A stretch of 61,290 bases of DNA from Xanthobacter agilis (GTDB lineage: Bacteria > Pseudomonadota > Alphaproteobacteria > Rhizobiales > Xanthobacteraceae), in contig NZ_JABWGX010000029.1 in the NCBI RefSeq assembly GCF_021730435.1, positions 1-61,290 on the forward strand, in the 5' to 3' direction. Numbering within the stretch: position 1 is the stretch's first letter; each line of letters begins with the position of its first letter. The notes under the pieces are model-generated. The model did no database searches, was not told the DNA's origin, and was given only the letters and a program-made list of their open reading frames with translations. The translations under genes and the position numbers were made by a program. Positions 19,089 through 28,594 of the stretch are shown here, in pieces.

Positions 19089-19415
19089 ATGCCGTGGCAC
19101 GGCAAGGCGCGTGCATACCTCGTCGTTCCGTTTGCGCTCGCAGCCGATGGACTGCGCGCCGAGCGAAGCGAGACGATCTGCTTCGATCACGACCTGGCGA
19201 TCGAGATCGCGGAGACGGAAAGCGAGTTCACATCAGGCGTTGGCGTCTATCCACTGGATCAGGACGGCCACTGTCTCACCTACGCGCCGATCGCCTGGTA
19301 CGGTCCCCTGGAACCTCCCACGGACAGTGGTCAGGGCGCAAGGCTTCTGCCGGTGAGCTTCATCCACATACCTCACTTGGCGAATGGTGGCAAAACGCCG
19401 CCCCGGCTCCACTGA
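19089..19415 (+). CDS. Small hypothetical protein (ORFan)
   Basis: 108 residues from an ATG with ACGAGG about 9 bases upstream. The translation has a balanced, protein-like composition (FDHDLAIEIAETESEF, then GVGVYPLDQDGH and APIAWYGPLEPP), with no signal or membrane segment. The third-position GC is a little lower than in the neighbours. I recognise no family and there is no same-strand partner, so this may be a recent acquisition or a chance frame. Confidence 0.5.
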   Translation: MPWHGKARAYLVVPFALAADGLRAERSETICFDHDLAIEIAETESEFTSGVGVYPLDQDGHCLTYAPIAWYGPLEPPTDSGQGARLLPVSFIHIPHLANGGKTPPRLH

Positions 19416-19812
19416 AGATCGCGAACCTCTTGCCGGCCTGCCCGCAGGGCGACCAATGATCGCCCCTCCCCATTGGGATTGATGCGCGACGTGCGCGCAT
19501 GAGTTGCACGTCACCAACGCGATCTACTCAAGGATTGTTCCGCGGGAACAATGCGACAGTCAGCCGCAACCCCTGACGGACGCCCGATCGCAACCTTGCA
19601 CCCGTCTGCCCGACCTTGTTCGCATCGTCACGCGAAGTGGCGCCTGGGTCGCGCAAAACAAGGAGCGAAGGCAATATCTTAGATCTATTCCGCAGGCCGC
19701 CTCCGGCACAGACTCCAGCCTCGTGGCGGACGGGCCCGCGGCGCGGGCCGGGACCGATGGAGCGCGGCCCTTCCAGCACCCGGCGGAACCTGCAGATTCA
19801 GGCTGCCGACGA
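19416..19812. other. Intergenic region downstream of tamB
   Basis: 397 bases between the small ORF and the tamB stop. It contains the 19-bp inverted repeat at 19534-19552 and otherwise nothing recognisable. Confidence 0.5.
19534..19552. promoter_or_regulatory. Inverted repeat, operator-like
   Basis: ATTGTTCC (19534-19541) and GGAACAAT (19545-19552) form a perfect 8-bp inverted repeat around GCG. It has the size of a dimeric repressor site. No promoter or gene start lies immediately downstream, so the role is unclear. Confidence 0.35.
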
Positions 19813-22800
19813 TCAATAATCCCACTGCGCGCCAATGCCGACAGAGGTGGCGCCATCGGCGCCGGTGGCCCCCTGGAGGCGGATGTTCTTCGTCACGTCC
19901 ATATCCACCGTGACCTGACTGGAGCTCGGCGTCGTGCCCTGGCGCACGCCCATATAGAGGCGATCGTTGATGCGTCGGCCGAGACCCACCTGACCTCCGG
20001 TTCCGGCCGAATTGGTGCCGACATCCAGGCTGTCGACACCCAGCGTGCGCCGCATCTGATCCAGCACCCCGCCGCCGCCGGAGAACTGGGCGATGGTCTG
20101 GGCGATCTGGAGCGACTGGGCCGCCGTCAGCGAGCCCGCATTGCGCCCGAACAGCAACCGCGCCAGCACCTCGTCCTGGGGCAGGGTCGGCTCCGAGGTG
20201 AAGGTGATCTCCGGCTGGGAGGCCGGGCCGGTCACCAGAATGCGGGCGGTGATGTCGTTGGCGGTGGTCTCGGCGATGAAGTCGAGGTCGGGATCGGTGC
20301 TGCCGGTGAAGGTGATCTTCCCACGGGTGAAATTCAGCCGCTTGCCGAGGATGTCGAAGCGCCCGCGCCGCATGTCGAAGCCGCCCTGGGTCGCCGGCGC
20401 GCGGCTGGTGCCGCTGACGCGGATCTCGCCCCCCAGCTCCGCCTCCATGCCCATGCCGCGCACGAAAATGTTGTTCTGCGCCACCACCGTCAGATCAAGG
20501 GTGATGCCGCCCCCCCCGCCGGCCCGCTCCCGCCGGGGCGGCGGGGGCACGGCGCGGGCGGCATCGCGGCCGCGCGGATCGTTCACATGCTTCACCCGGA
20601 TGGCCTGCACGCCGCCGGGCATCCGCTCGGCGATGTTCACGTCCATGGCGCGGATCTGCACCTTGCCGGTGACGTGGGGATCGTTGGTGAACTGGCCTTC
20701 CACCGCGATGCGCCCGTCGGTGACGAGACGGATCAGCTCGCTGTTGACGAGGCCGGCATTCTGCATGGTCACTTCGATGCGGCCGGGGAAATTGGCCGCC
20801 GGGTCGAGCCCCACGGAACCGCGGGCGGACAGGCTGCCGCCGTTGGGCGTGCGCGCGGTCAGGGCGTTGACCGTCACCGAGCGTTCGGTACCGGCGATCA
20901 CGCCCTCGATACGGTCGAGGGTGATGCCGTTGACGCCGTCGTTGTAGCGTCCGCCGCTGATGCGCACCGTGCCGCCGGCCCGCGGCGCTGCCGCCGTTCC
21001 GCGCACGGTGGCATCGATGGCGGCGCTGCCGGTGAGCTGGCTGCCCATGGCGGCGAGGGAGGCGTTGGCGATGCGCAGGTCCACCCCGCCCCGCACGGCA
21101 AGGTCAAGGTCCCCCGCGCCCAGGGGCGCCGAACCGGTGACGGCGAAATTCGACAGGTGGGTGCCGGCGACGGTGGTGCGCGTCGTCACCCGCCCACCGC
21201 CAAGGGTGCCGGCGGAGCGGATGTCGAACGGCCCGGCACCGGCCTTGGCGAGATCCGGCGTGGACAGACGCGACACCTGGATATCGTAAGGCCCCTCCGG
21301 CCGGTCGGCCGAGCCGCGCACGCGGGCGGTGCCGCTCACGGTGCCGTTGAGGCCGAGCCCCGGCGCCGCCAGCTCCGCCACCGCCAGCGGCAGGGCGCGC
21401 ACATCCAGATTGAGGTCGAGGCTGGCGCCCGCTCGCCCGGAAACCGCCACCGAGCCGCCACGGTTCGCCAGCGCCAACCGGTCGAGGGTCACCTCGCCGC
21501 CCTGGATGGTGATGTTGGCAGGCGCGGAGGTGGCCAATGTGGTGCCGCCACGGGCCACGCTCAGCCGGTCGAGGCGGATGAGGGAGGTGGCATCCTGGTA
21601 ATTGACCTGGGCCGCCGCCGCCACATTGGCGCCGTTCACCTGGGCATCGAGGGTAAGCGCGCTGCCCCGCCCGGCCCCACGGGCCTGGAGGTTGGCACGC
21701 GGGATCGAAACCCCCGCCTCCACATTGGTGAGCGCCACGGTGCCGTCCAGCACCGGCTGACCGGCGGGGTCGGCCACCGTCAGGTTGATGCGGGCCGAGC
21801 CCACGCTCTGCCCGGCGGCGCGCACATTGTCCGCGCTGGCGTTCACCGCCACCGTCTGGCGACCGTCCGCGGTGCCGAGCTTCACGGTGGCGTCGAGGCG
21901 TCCGGCCAGCTCCGTCAGCGCCAGGGCAGAAAGATCCGCGAGATTGCCGGCCGCCACGGCGAGTTGCCCGCCGAACAGGCCATCGGCACCGCGCGCCAGG
22001 CTGCCGCGCGCGGTCACCGAGCCGATGGCGAGATCGAGATCATCGAGCCGCGCCGCCCCGAGGTCCGCGAGGGCGAAGGCACCGCCCCCGGTGGCGGGCT
22101 TGCCGGCGACGCGCCCGTCGAGGGTGAAACGTCCGCTTGGCAGGCCGGTGAGCCCCTTGGCTTCGACGCCCAGGGCGAGGCCCGTGATGGCCTGCCCCAT
22201 GGCCGTGCCCTCGGGCACGGCGAGGCGGGCGGTGACAGCCAGGTCGTCAAGGCTGCCCGAGAAGGCGGCGGAGCCCTCAAGCCGGCCGGACAGACGCGGC
22301 TCCACCCGCTTCAGATCGTCGAGGCTCAGATCCACCTTCAGGTCCGCGAGGCGGCGGGACAGGGTGCCGTCCGCCTTCAGGTCGAGGCCGGTGGCGGCGA
22401 GGGTCAGGGTGTCGACCGCGAAAGCGTCCTGCCCGGCGCGGGTCAGGGTGCCGGCGAACCGGCTGGTGGCGCCGAACAGGGCGTCCACGGCCGCGATGCC
22501 GGTCTTGATGCCCTCGGTGCCGCCGGACAGCTTCAAGGTGAGCTGGCGGAACCCGTCCGCGCCCGTCACGTCCGCATCGAGCCGCGCGGTGCCGGCCAGC
22601 GGACGGCCCGCCAGCGGGCCGAAGGCCGCAAGGTCCAGCCGCTCCAGGCGGAAGGTGCCGCGAGCCGCGGCGGCGCTGGCGGTTCCCTCGAAGCGCGCGG
22701 AAAGAGCGGCAAGCTCGGCTGAAAATCCGGTCAGGGCCGGATCGCCACCGGCCGGCTTCACTGCGGTAGTGGTGATCCGGGCGGTCTCGCCCAGCGCGCT

Positions 22801-24093
22801 CTTCACCTTGGCATCGGCGGCGATGAGCCCCTTGGCGTTGGCGTCGAGGGCGATATTGAGCGTGCCGTTGTCGGGTGAGGTCTTGAGCTCGGCCGCCACC
22901 GTGTCCGCCCCATAGCCCGCCCCCGAAAGGCCGACCGCATCCAGGCGCGCGGACAGAGTGGGAGCCGCCAGCAGCCCCTTCGCCACGCCTTCGAGCTTCA
23001 CCGATGTCCAGCCCATGCCCGGCGCCAAGGCGGCAAAACCGGCCGCATCGCCCGCCACCGCGCTGAAGGCGAGATCGACGCGCGGTCCCTGCGGATCCAC
23101 CTGGCCCTTGGCGGCGAAGCCGAAGCCCGTCGCCCGCACGGTCAAGGTCTCCACATCCACCGGCCCGGCGGCGGTGACCACGGCGGTGGCCGCCAGTTCG
23201 GTCCGCGCCTCGAACAGGGGCGCCACCGCCGGCGGCAGCAGCTTCGCCACGTCCGCATCAAGGGCCATGGTGATGCGATGCCCTCCGTCCACCGCGCGCA
23301 CGCCGGCGGCACCGGCCACCTGGGCCACATCGCCGGCGGAAACGGCGAGCTTGCCGTCCCAGGCGTCGATCGGCCCCTTGCCGGCCAGCCGGGCGTCGAG
23401 GGGCGGCAGGCCGTCCATGCCGGCGGCACGGGCCACAAGACCGCCAGCCGGCTCGCTCGCGGCGATGTCCACGTCGAGCACGCGGGTGTCTGGCGTGTAA
23501 TGCACCCGCCCCTTCACGGTACCGGGCGCGTCCTTGCGATCGAGGGCGAAATCGGCGGACAGCCCCTTGCCGGCCGCCATCAGGTCGGCCGACGCGCTGA
23601 GCGAGAGCTGCGCCGCATGGCCGAGCACCGGCGCGCCGAGGGAGATGTCGTCCACCGCGAGGCGGCCGAGCCGCACCGGCATCAGGAAAGAAGCTCCGCC
23701 GCCCCCGGCGGGCGCGGGTTCCGACGCCGGCAGGTCCGGCAGGCGCGCGACGGCAATGCGGCGCGCCTCCACGGCCTCCACGTTCACCACGCCCGACAGC
23801 AGCGACAATGGGTGCCAGGCGAGGCGCAATGCCTCCACCTCCGCCACCGGCCCCTTGGCGTCGGCCACCGCGATGCGGCCGATGCTCATGTCCCACGGAA
23901 CGCCGCCGCGGATGTCGGAGACGGACACGGTGAGCCCCGCCACCGAGGCGAGCGATGATGCGACCCGCGCGAGCATGCCCTTGCCGGGCCCGGTCTGCAG
24001 CAGCGCGAACAGCGCGAACAGGATCACCAGCAGGCCGGCCAGGGTGTAGCCAAGGCCGCGCAGGAGAAGGGAGGACATGCCGCGCGCCGCCAT
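19813..24093 (-). CDS. tamB: Translocation and assembly module protein TamB
   Basis: 1426 residues. TamB is an inner-membrane-anchored periplasmic bridge that, with TamA, helps insert autotransporters and moves phospholipid toward the outer membrane. One N-terminal membrane segment (about 12-35) is followed by a very long repetitive beta-rich region of the AsmA/TamB type. The conserved C-terminal DUF490 domain includes PASQPEITFTSEPTLPQDEV and RLLFGRNAGSLTAAQSLQ, ending GIGAQWDY. Its ATG overlaps the tamA stop by one base (TGATG), so translation is coupled. Length and order match rhizobial TamAB. Confidence 0.95.
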   Translation of the reverse strand: MAARGMSSLLLRGLGYTLAGLLVILFALFALLQTGPGKGMLARVASSLASVAGLTVSVSDIRGGVPWDMSIGRIAVADAKGPVAEVEALRLAWHPLSLLSGVVNVEAVEARRIAVARLPDLPASEPAPAGGGGASFLMPVRLGRLAVDDISLGAPVLGHAAQLSLSASADLMAAGKGLSADFALDRKDAPGTVKGRVHYTPDTRVLDVDIAASEPAGGLVARAAGMDGLPPLDARLAGKGPIDAWDGKLAVSAGDVAQVAGAAGVRAVDGGHRITMALDADVAKLLPPAVAPLFEARTELAATAVVTAAGPVDVETLTVRATGFGFAAKGQVDPQGPRVDLAFSAVAGDAAGFAALAPGMGWTSVKLEGVAKGLLAAPTLSARLDAVGLSGAGYGADTVAAELKTSPDNGTLNIALDANAKGLIAADAKVKSALGETARITTTAVKPAGGDPALTGFSAELAALSARFEGTASAAAARGTFRLERLDLAAFGPLAGRPLAGTARLDADVTGADGFRQLTLKLSGGTEGIKTGIAAVDALFGATSRFAGTLTRAGQDAFAVDTLTLAATGLDLKADGTLSRRLADLKVDLSLDDLKRVEPRLSGRLEGSAAFSGSLDDLAVTARLAVPEGTAMGQAITGLALGVEAKGLTGLPSGRFTLDGRVAGKPATGGGAFALADLGAARLDDLDLAIGSVTARGSLARGADGLFGGQLAVAAGNLADLSALALTELAGRLDATVKLGTADGRQTVAVNASADNVRAAGQSVGSARINLTVADPAGQPVLDGTVALTNVEAGVSIPRANLQARGAGRGSALTLDAQVNGANVAAAAQVNYQDATSLIRLDRLSVARGGTTLATSAPANITIQGGEVTLDRLALANRGGSVAVSGRAGASLDLNLDVRALPLAVAELAAPGLGLNGTVSGTARVRGSADRPEGPYDIQVSRLSTPDLAKAGAGPFDIRSAGTLGGGRVTTRTTVAGTHLSNFAVTGSAPLGAGDLDLAVRGGVDLRIANASLAAMGSQLTGSAAIDATVRGTAAAPRAGGTVRISGGRYNDGVNGITLDRIEGVIAGTERSVTVNALTARTPNGGSLSARGSVGLDPAANFPGRIEVTMQNAGLVNSELIRLVTDGRIAVEGQFTNDPHVTGKVQIRAMDVNIAERMPGGVQAIRVKHVNDPRGRDAARAVPPPPRRERAGGGGGITLDLTVVAQNNIFVRGMGMEAELGGEIRVSGTSRAPATQGGFDMRRGRFDILGKRLNFTRGKITFTGSTDPDLDFIAETTANDITARILVTGPASQPEITFTSEPTLPQDEVLARLLFGRNAGSLTAAQSLQIAQTIAQFSGGGGVLDQMRRTLGVDSLDVGTNSAGTGGQVGLGRRINDRLYMGVRQGTTPSSSQVTVDMDVTKNIRLQGATGADGATSVGIGAQWDY

Positions 24094-26054
24094 CAGAACG
24101 CCTGCCCCAGGCTGACATAGACGCCGTACGAGCCGTCGTCGGGTCCGGGATTGAGGGGAATGGCCAGATCGAGCCGCAGCGGGCCGATGGCCGTGTAATA
24201 GCGCAGGCCCAGGCCGGCGGAATATTTCATCTCGGTGAAATCGGGATATTCGGTCGCGTAGGCCGCGCCCATGTCGAAGAACGGCACGATGCCGATGGTG
24301 TCGGTGATGCGCACCCGCATTTCCGCCGACGCTTCGAAATAGCTGAGGCCGCCGATGATGACCCCATAGGCGTTGCGCGGGCTCACCGACTGGTAATCGT
24401 AGCCGCGCAGGGAGCCGCCGCCGCCCACGTAGAAACGCCGCTGCGCCGGCACGTCCTGGAGATCGGCGCCGATGTAGCCGCCGCCGGAAACACGCCCGGC
24501 GAGGATGTACCGCTTTTCCTCATCGAACGCGTGATAGGCGGACAAGGTGGCCTTCGCCATCACCGGCCCCGCCCCGTTCTCTCCCAGATAGGCGAAGGGC
24601 TCGACGGTGGCCGCGACACGGATACCGCGCGAGGGATCGAGCGGGGAATCGGTATTGTCGAAATTGAAGTCCACCGGCACGCCGAGGATGAAATAGTCGC
24701 CCGTGGAATCCGCGTCCTGAACGGTGGAATCTTCAAGATCAAGGCCCAGCTGGGCCGAGAACTGGTCGTTGAACCGCCGTCGGATGCCGGTGAGAAAGGT
24801 GAAGCCCTCCCGCACATAGGCGTTGGTCACCTCGCGCAACACGGCCGCTTGCGCCACCAGGTCGTCATTGGCGGTGATGATGCCGGGCTTGGTGAAGGTC
24901 GCGGCGAGCTTGTAGCCGAACGGATCGGCGTCGGGCACCGCATCCGACTCCTGGCCGAACCAGGACACGCTGGCGTCCAGCCGCAGCGTCTCGCCACCAC
25001 CAAACAGGTTGCGGTGCCCCCAATAGGCGTTCAGCGAGGAGCCGTCCGTGTTTGAATATTTGGCCGAGAACCCCACGAATCGCGGCTCGCGCGCCGTCAC
25101 TTCGATCGTGATGGGCAATTCACCATTGGCGGTCAGATGGTCCGCCTCGCGGATGCGCACGCTGGCAATGGCGTCGATCTTGGAGAGACGCCGGCGCAGC
25201 GCCGCGAGACGGTCGGGCGAGAACGGCTCGCCGGGGCGGATCTCGATGCGGTCCTCGATGAAGCCCAGCGGCAGGAAGCCGGCGCCCACCACCGTGAAGT
25301 CGCCGAACGTCGCCGGCCGGCCCAAAGACACGAACAAGGTGACATTGAGCTCGTGGGTGGCATGGTCGGCCACCACCTGCTTGTCGGCGATCTTGGCGAA
25401 GGGATAGCCGGCCTCGCGCCAATGGTTGGACAAGGTGGCCTCGGACGCGACGATGGCGTCGGCCCGCGCCGGCTGTCCGGTCTCCATACGCAAGGCCCGC
25501 TGGGACGGCGCATCGGCCAGGGGCTGCCGGGTGGCCGCGTCCAGAATGCGCACCGTGCCGAAGGTGAAGAGCGGGCCGGGGTCCACCACGATCTTCACCG
25601 GCACCGGGCCACGCGAGCGGCTGGCCTCCACGATGTCGAAAATGTTGGGCGTGTCGATGCGGTTGCCGGAGATGGTGATCTCCATGGTCCCGCCGTAATA
25701 GCCGTTGGCGTAGAGCGCGGCGACGATGCGCTCGCGATCGCCCGTCACCCGGCGCACCAGGCCGGCGGCGCCTGCGGGCGGGCGCGATTTCAGGCTTTCA
25801 AGGTTCGAAGCGTCGAGAATGGCGCTGCGCACGCTGCGATCCCCGTCCACCACGATGTCCACCGTATAAGGCACGGCGTCGATGGCGGGGCCAGCCTCGG
25901 CCGCCTCACGATTCGGATTGAAGAAATTGAGGATGGGGTCGAACAGGCCGCCCTCGTCCGCCTTCGCCGGCGGCACCCCAAGCATCATCAGCGCCGCGGC
26001 CAGAACGACCGGACGCAGGCGTGGGGAGGGGGAGGATCTTACCGGTCGCGCCAT
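24093..26054 (-). CDS. tamA: Translocation and assembly module protein TamA
   Basis: 653 residues, an Omp85-family outer-membrane barrel. After a signal peptide (about 1-33, with AALMMLGVPPAKA) come three POTRA domains (about 55-340) that bind TamB, then a 16-strand barrel. The lid-loop motif is RRFYVGGGGSLRGYDYQS, a form of the family's RGY/RGF signature. The last strand is YVSLGQAF with the expected terminal Phe. I chose the ATG at 26054 because the signal peptide starts there; a TTG at 26090 is possible. It is the first gene of the tamAB operon. The FAD-protein gene upstream is on the same strand but separated by 355 bases. Confidence 0.94.
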   Translation of the reverse strand: MARPVRSSPSPRLRPVVLAAALMMLGVPPAKADEGGLFDPILNFFNPNREAAEAGPAIDAVPYTVDIVVDGDRSVRSAILDASNLESLKSRPPAGAAGLVRRVTGDRERIVAALYANGYYGGTMEITISGNRIDTPNIFDIVEASRSRGPVPVKIVVDPGPLFTFGTVRILDAATRQPLADAPSQRALRMETGQPARADAIVASEATLSNHWREAGYPFAKIADKQVVADHATHELNVTLFVSLGRPATFGDFTVVGAGFLPLGFIEDRIEIRPGEPFSPDRLAALRRRLSKIDAIASVRIREADHLTANGELPITIEVTAREPRFVGFSAKYSNTDGSSLNAYWGHRNLFGGGETLRLDASVSWFGQESDAVPDADPFGYKLAATFTKPGIITANDDLVAQAAVLREVTNAYVREGFTFLTGIRRRFNDQFSAQLGLDLEDSTVQDADSTGDYFILGVPVDFNFDNTDSPLDPSRGIRVAATVEPFAYLGENGAGPVMAKATLSAYHAFDEEKRYILAGRVSGGGYIGADLQDVPAQRRFYVGGGGSLRGYDYQSVSPRNAYGVIIGGLSYFEASAEMRVRITDTIGIVPFFDMGAAYATEYPDFTEMKYSAGLGLRYYTAIGPLRLDLAIPLNPGPDDGSYGVYVSLGQAF

Positions 26055-26409
26055 GTCCGCTCGTGTCTTCAGTCCACTCGTGTCTAACAAAGGATCCCCA
26101 TCCTGCGAAGGCGGGACTTTGCGGGGCCGGCCCGCCAGCGCGAAGCCGGCGACCGCAACGGAAGCTACGGGCGGTCCGTAAATTTCGCCTTAGGGTGATG
26201 CCATGCTTGTGCGCGTGCGCTCCCCCCATCCCTACGCTGCGGCAGCGTCGCATTCTTTTCCCGCCATTGCGAGCAAACCGGCTCCACCCGGTGAAAGACA
26301 GGGGCGCGGGGCAGTTTTGCAGGCGGCAAGCCGCCTTGCCCTCGTTCACGCAAAACTTACGCTAGGGCCACATTCCCGAGCGCGCGCAGGGCGGCGGGCT
26401 GGGCGCGGC
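26055..26409. other. Region upstream of tamA
   Basis: 355 noncoding bases. It holds a perfect hairpin (AGGCGGC 26321-26327, GCCGCCT 26330-26336) about 70 bases after the FAD-protein stop, which could be a weak terminator, and a smaller ACGCTG..CAGCGT repeat near 26240. The tamA promoter should lie between these and 26054. Confidence 0.5.
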
Positions 26410-27801
26410 CTATTCCCGCGACGGTGGCTGCGCGGTGGGGAACGCCAGCGCCGTTGCGGCCCGAACCGCCCGCTGCGACAGCGACAACGCCCTGCCGGCG
26501 TGGCCGTGCGCGGCCACCTCTGGCGCGCCATGGGGGGAGAGCGGCGCCGACCCCGGTTCGGTCTGAGCCTCGAACGCCGCTTTGAAGCGCCGGCGCCAAT
26601 AGCCCGCCATGCGGCTCCAGCGCGAGGGGGGCCGCGTGCCCGCCGGCTCCAGGCCGAACGGGCTGAACAGGCGGATGCGATCATCCCGATCAGCGATGGC
26701 CCGGCAGATGAGGTCCGCCCCCATCAGGCCATGGGCCAGATCCTGCCCGTCCGTCGCGCAGTACCAAACACCTTTCTCGCCCTCCTGGATCAACGGCATC
26801 CCCCGGCGGGTGGGGGCCAGCATCACGCCTCGCGCCGTCTGGCCGACGGCCGCGCCCATGGGTGGAGCGAGGGCCGCGCCATGCCGGCGCAGCACGCGCG
26901 TCGCCGCGCCCCGGCCCCGCACCAGAGTCGCCGTTTCGGCGGCGAGCGCGAGGCGATCCTGATCCCAATGCCAGCGCAGGCCGGTGCCTCCCACTTCCTC
27001 CACCAGGCCCGCATAGGCGACCTGCGCGCCGGGCAGGTGGAACCGGCCGGCGACCCAGGGGGTCGGCACCAGGCTCGGCACCAGCTCCGGCGCGACCCGG
27101 CGGAGCGCCGCGCCGCCGGAAAAGACCAGCTGATAGGCCCGCACCTTGAGGCGCGGCGCCGTCACATATTTGCGCAGTCCATGCACATCCACCGCCAGCG
27201 CGGTCACTTGCGGCATGAGGGTGATCTCGCCTTCGGCCGCCGCCGCGCCGAGCACAGCGCGGAATGCCGCCGCGTCCAGCCGATGGGCGGGCGCAAGGCC
27301 GAGCGCGGCGGCGAAGGTCGCGACACCGAGCAGCGCCGCCACATCTTCCGCCCCCACCAGCACGCTGGTTTCCGGAGCAAGCACCTCCACCGCCGCATGC
27401 TCGGCGGCGAGTAAACCCGCCGCGGCGGGCCGCGCCACGGCGAGCCGCCCCTTCGGCCCAAGGGGCACCCCCGCCTTCTGCGCCAGCAGCAGCCCGCGAC
27501 GCACCGCCTCCACCGACAGCCGATACGCCTCGGCCGCATCGCCGGGGCCCAGGCGCTCCAAAAGCTCCGCGGCTGGCAGGCGAAAGCCCGGCGCCAGCGC
27601 CGCGTCGAGCCCCAGGGCGGGGACATCGCCGGGCGTGGGAAACAGCACCACCTCCAGCCCGCGCGCGGCCAGATCACAGGCCATGAGGAGGCCCGCGACA
27701 TCGTCACCGATGATGCACACGTCGCAATCACGCGGCAGGGTCAGCGCCGATCCCCGTCCAGGCACGGGAGCGGTGGAGGAGCGCGGGATCGACTGCGTCA
27801 T
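26410..27801 (-). CDS. FAD-dependent oxidoreductase (DAO-like), unknown substrate
   Basis: 463 residues. The N-terminal part has a Rossmann-type dinucleotide fold (CDVCIIGDDVAGLLMACDLA, about 26-45). The usual GxGxxG is reduced to GDDVAG, with Asp in place of the second Gly. A C-terminal part with WYCATDGQDLAHGLMGADLICRAIAD resembles the DAO/glycine-oxidase cofactor-closing motif. The segment about 225-290 has HLPGAQVAYAGLVEEVGG. The weak first motif means binding to FAD may be loose. GAGG stands before the ATG. It is upstream of tamAB but not tightly linked. Function is unknown beyond the fold. Confidence 0.7.
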   Translation of the reverse strand: MTQSIPRSSTAPVPGRGSALTLPRDCDVCIIGDDVAGLLMACDLAARGLEVVLFPTPGDVPALGLDAALAPGFRLPAAELLERLGPGDAAEAYRLSVEAVRRGLLLAQKAGVPLGPKGRLAVARPAAAGLLAAEHAAVEVLAPETSVLVGAEDVAALLGVATFAAALGLAPAHRLDAAAFRAVLGAAAAEGEITLMPQVTALAVDVHGLRKYVTAPRLKVRAYQLVFSGGAALRRVAPELVPSLVPTPWVAGRFHLPGAQVAYAGLVEEVGGTGLRWHWDQDRLALAAETATLVRGRGAATRVLRRHGAALAPPMGAAVGQTARGVMLAPTRRGMPLIQEGEKGVWYCATDGQDLAHGLMGADLICRAIADRDDRIRLFSPFGLEPAGTRPPSRWSRMAGYWRRRFKAAFEAQTEPGSAPLSPHGAPEVAAHGHAGRALSLSQRAVRAATALAFPTAQPPSRE

Positions 27802-28068
27802 GACACCTCGCAGGGTCGGTGGGCGATGATCTCAACCTCGCGGCGAGCCGCTCGCGGACAGCACGCGAAACGCATCTGTCGTCAACTGTGACGCAGTTTT
27901 CCGCCGACAGCCTTGAAAAAGCGTTGCCGCCCCTGCGAAAGCCGGTGCAACGGCTGGAAGATACCGCCTCTTATTGCACCGTGACGCTCCGGCGCGGCCG
28001 GTGCGGGTTGCGGCGCAGCGACGAGCCCGGCATAAGGGGGCCGACTTCAAGCCGCTCTGGTCGTTCCC

Positions 28069-28590
28069 ATGCGCCGTCTCATTTTGTTGCGTCACGCCAA
28101 GTCCGACTGGCCCGACGGTGTGGCCGACCAGGAGCGCCCCCTTGCGCTCCGCGGTCGCACCGCCGCGCCACGCATGGGCGTCTACATGGCGCAACAGGGG
28201 CTGACCGCCGACCGGGTGCTGGTCTCCCCCGCCCGGCGCACGCGTGAAACCTGGGATCTGGTGTGCGGGCAGATGCCACCGGTGCCCACCGTGTCGAGCG
28301 AGCCGCGCCTCTATGACGCCAGCGGCGCCCGCCTGCTGGCGGTGGTGCGCGAGCAGCCCCGGCAGATCCACACGCTGATGCTCATCGGCCACAATCCCGG
28401 CATGGAGGATCTGGCGGCGACCCTGATCGCCAGCGGCCCGGCCGGCGATCTCGAGAAGCTGGGTGAGAAATTCCCCACCGGCGCGCTGGCGGTGATCGAC
28501 CTGCCGGTGGACGACTGGGCCGCCGCCACCCCCGGCAACGGCCGGCTCGACCGCTTCATCCTGCCCCGCGACCTGACGGGAGCGACCTGA
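28069..28590 (+). CDS. sixA: SixA-like histidine phosphatase
   Basis: 173 residues of the histidine phosphatase (phosphoglycerate mutase-like) superfamily. LRHAKSDWP holds the phospho-acceptor His9, SPARRTRETWDL holds the conserved Arg, and IGHNPGMEDLA holds His108. SixA proteins remove phosphate from HPt domains or the nitrogen phosphotransferase system; the target here is inferred. It is only 4 bases before the YcjX-like gene, so they form an operon. Confidence 0.9.
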   Translation: MRRLILLRHAKSDWPDGVADQERPLALRGRTAAPRMGVYMAQQGLTADRVLVSPARRTRETWDLVCGQMPPVPTVSSEPRLYDASGARLLAVVREQPRQIHTLMLIGHNPGMEDLAATLIASGPAGDLEKLGEKFPTGALAVIDLPVDDWAAATPGNGRLDRFILPRDLTGAT

Positions 28591-28594
28591 ACCG

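Noticed and set aside
19504-22722. 1072-codon plus-strand frame opposite tamB
   Set aside because: Antisense to conserved TamB C-terminal domain; composition typical of shadow frames.
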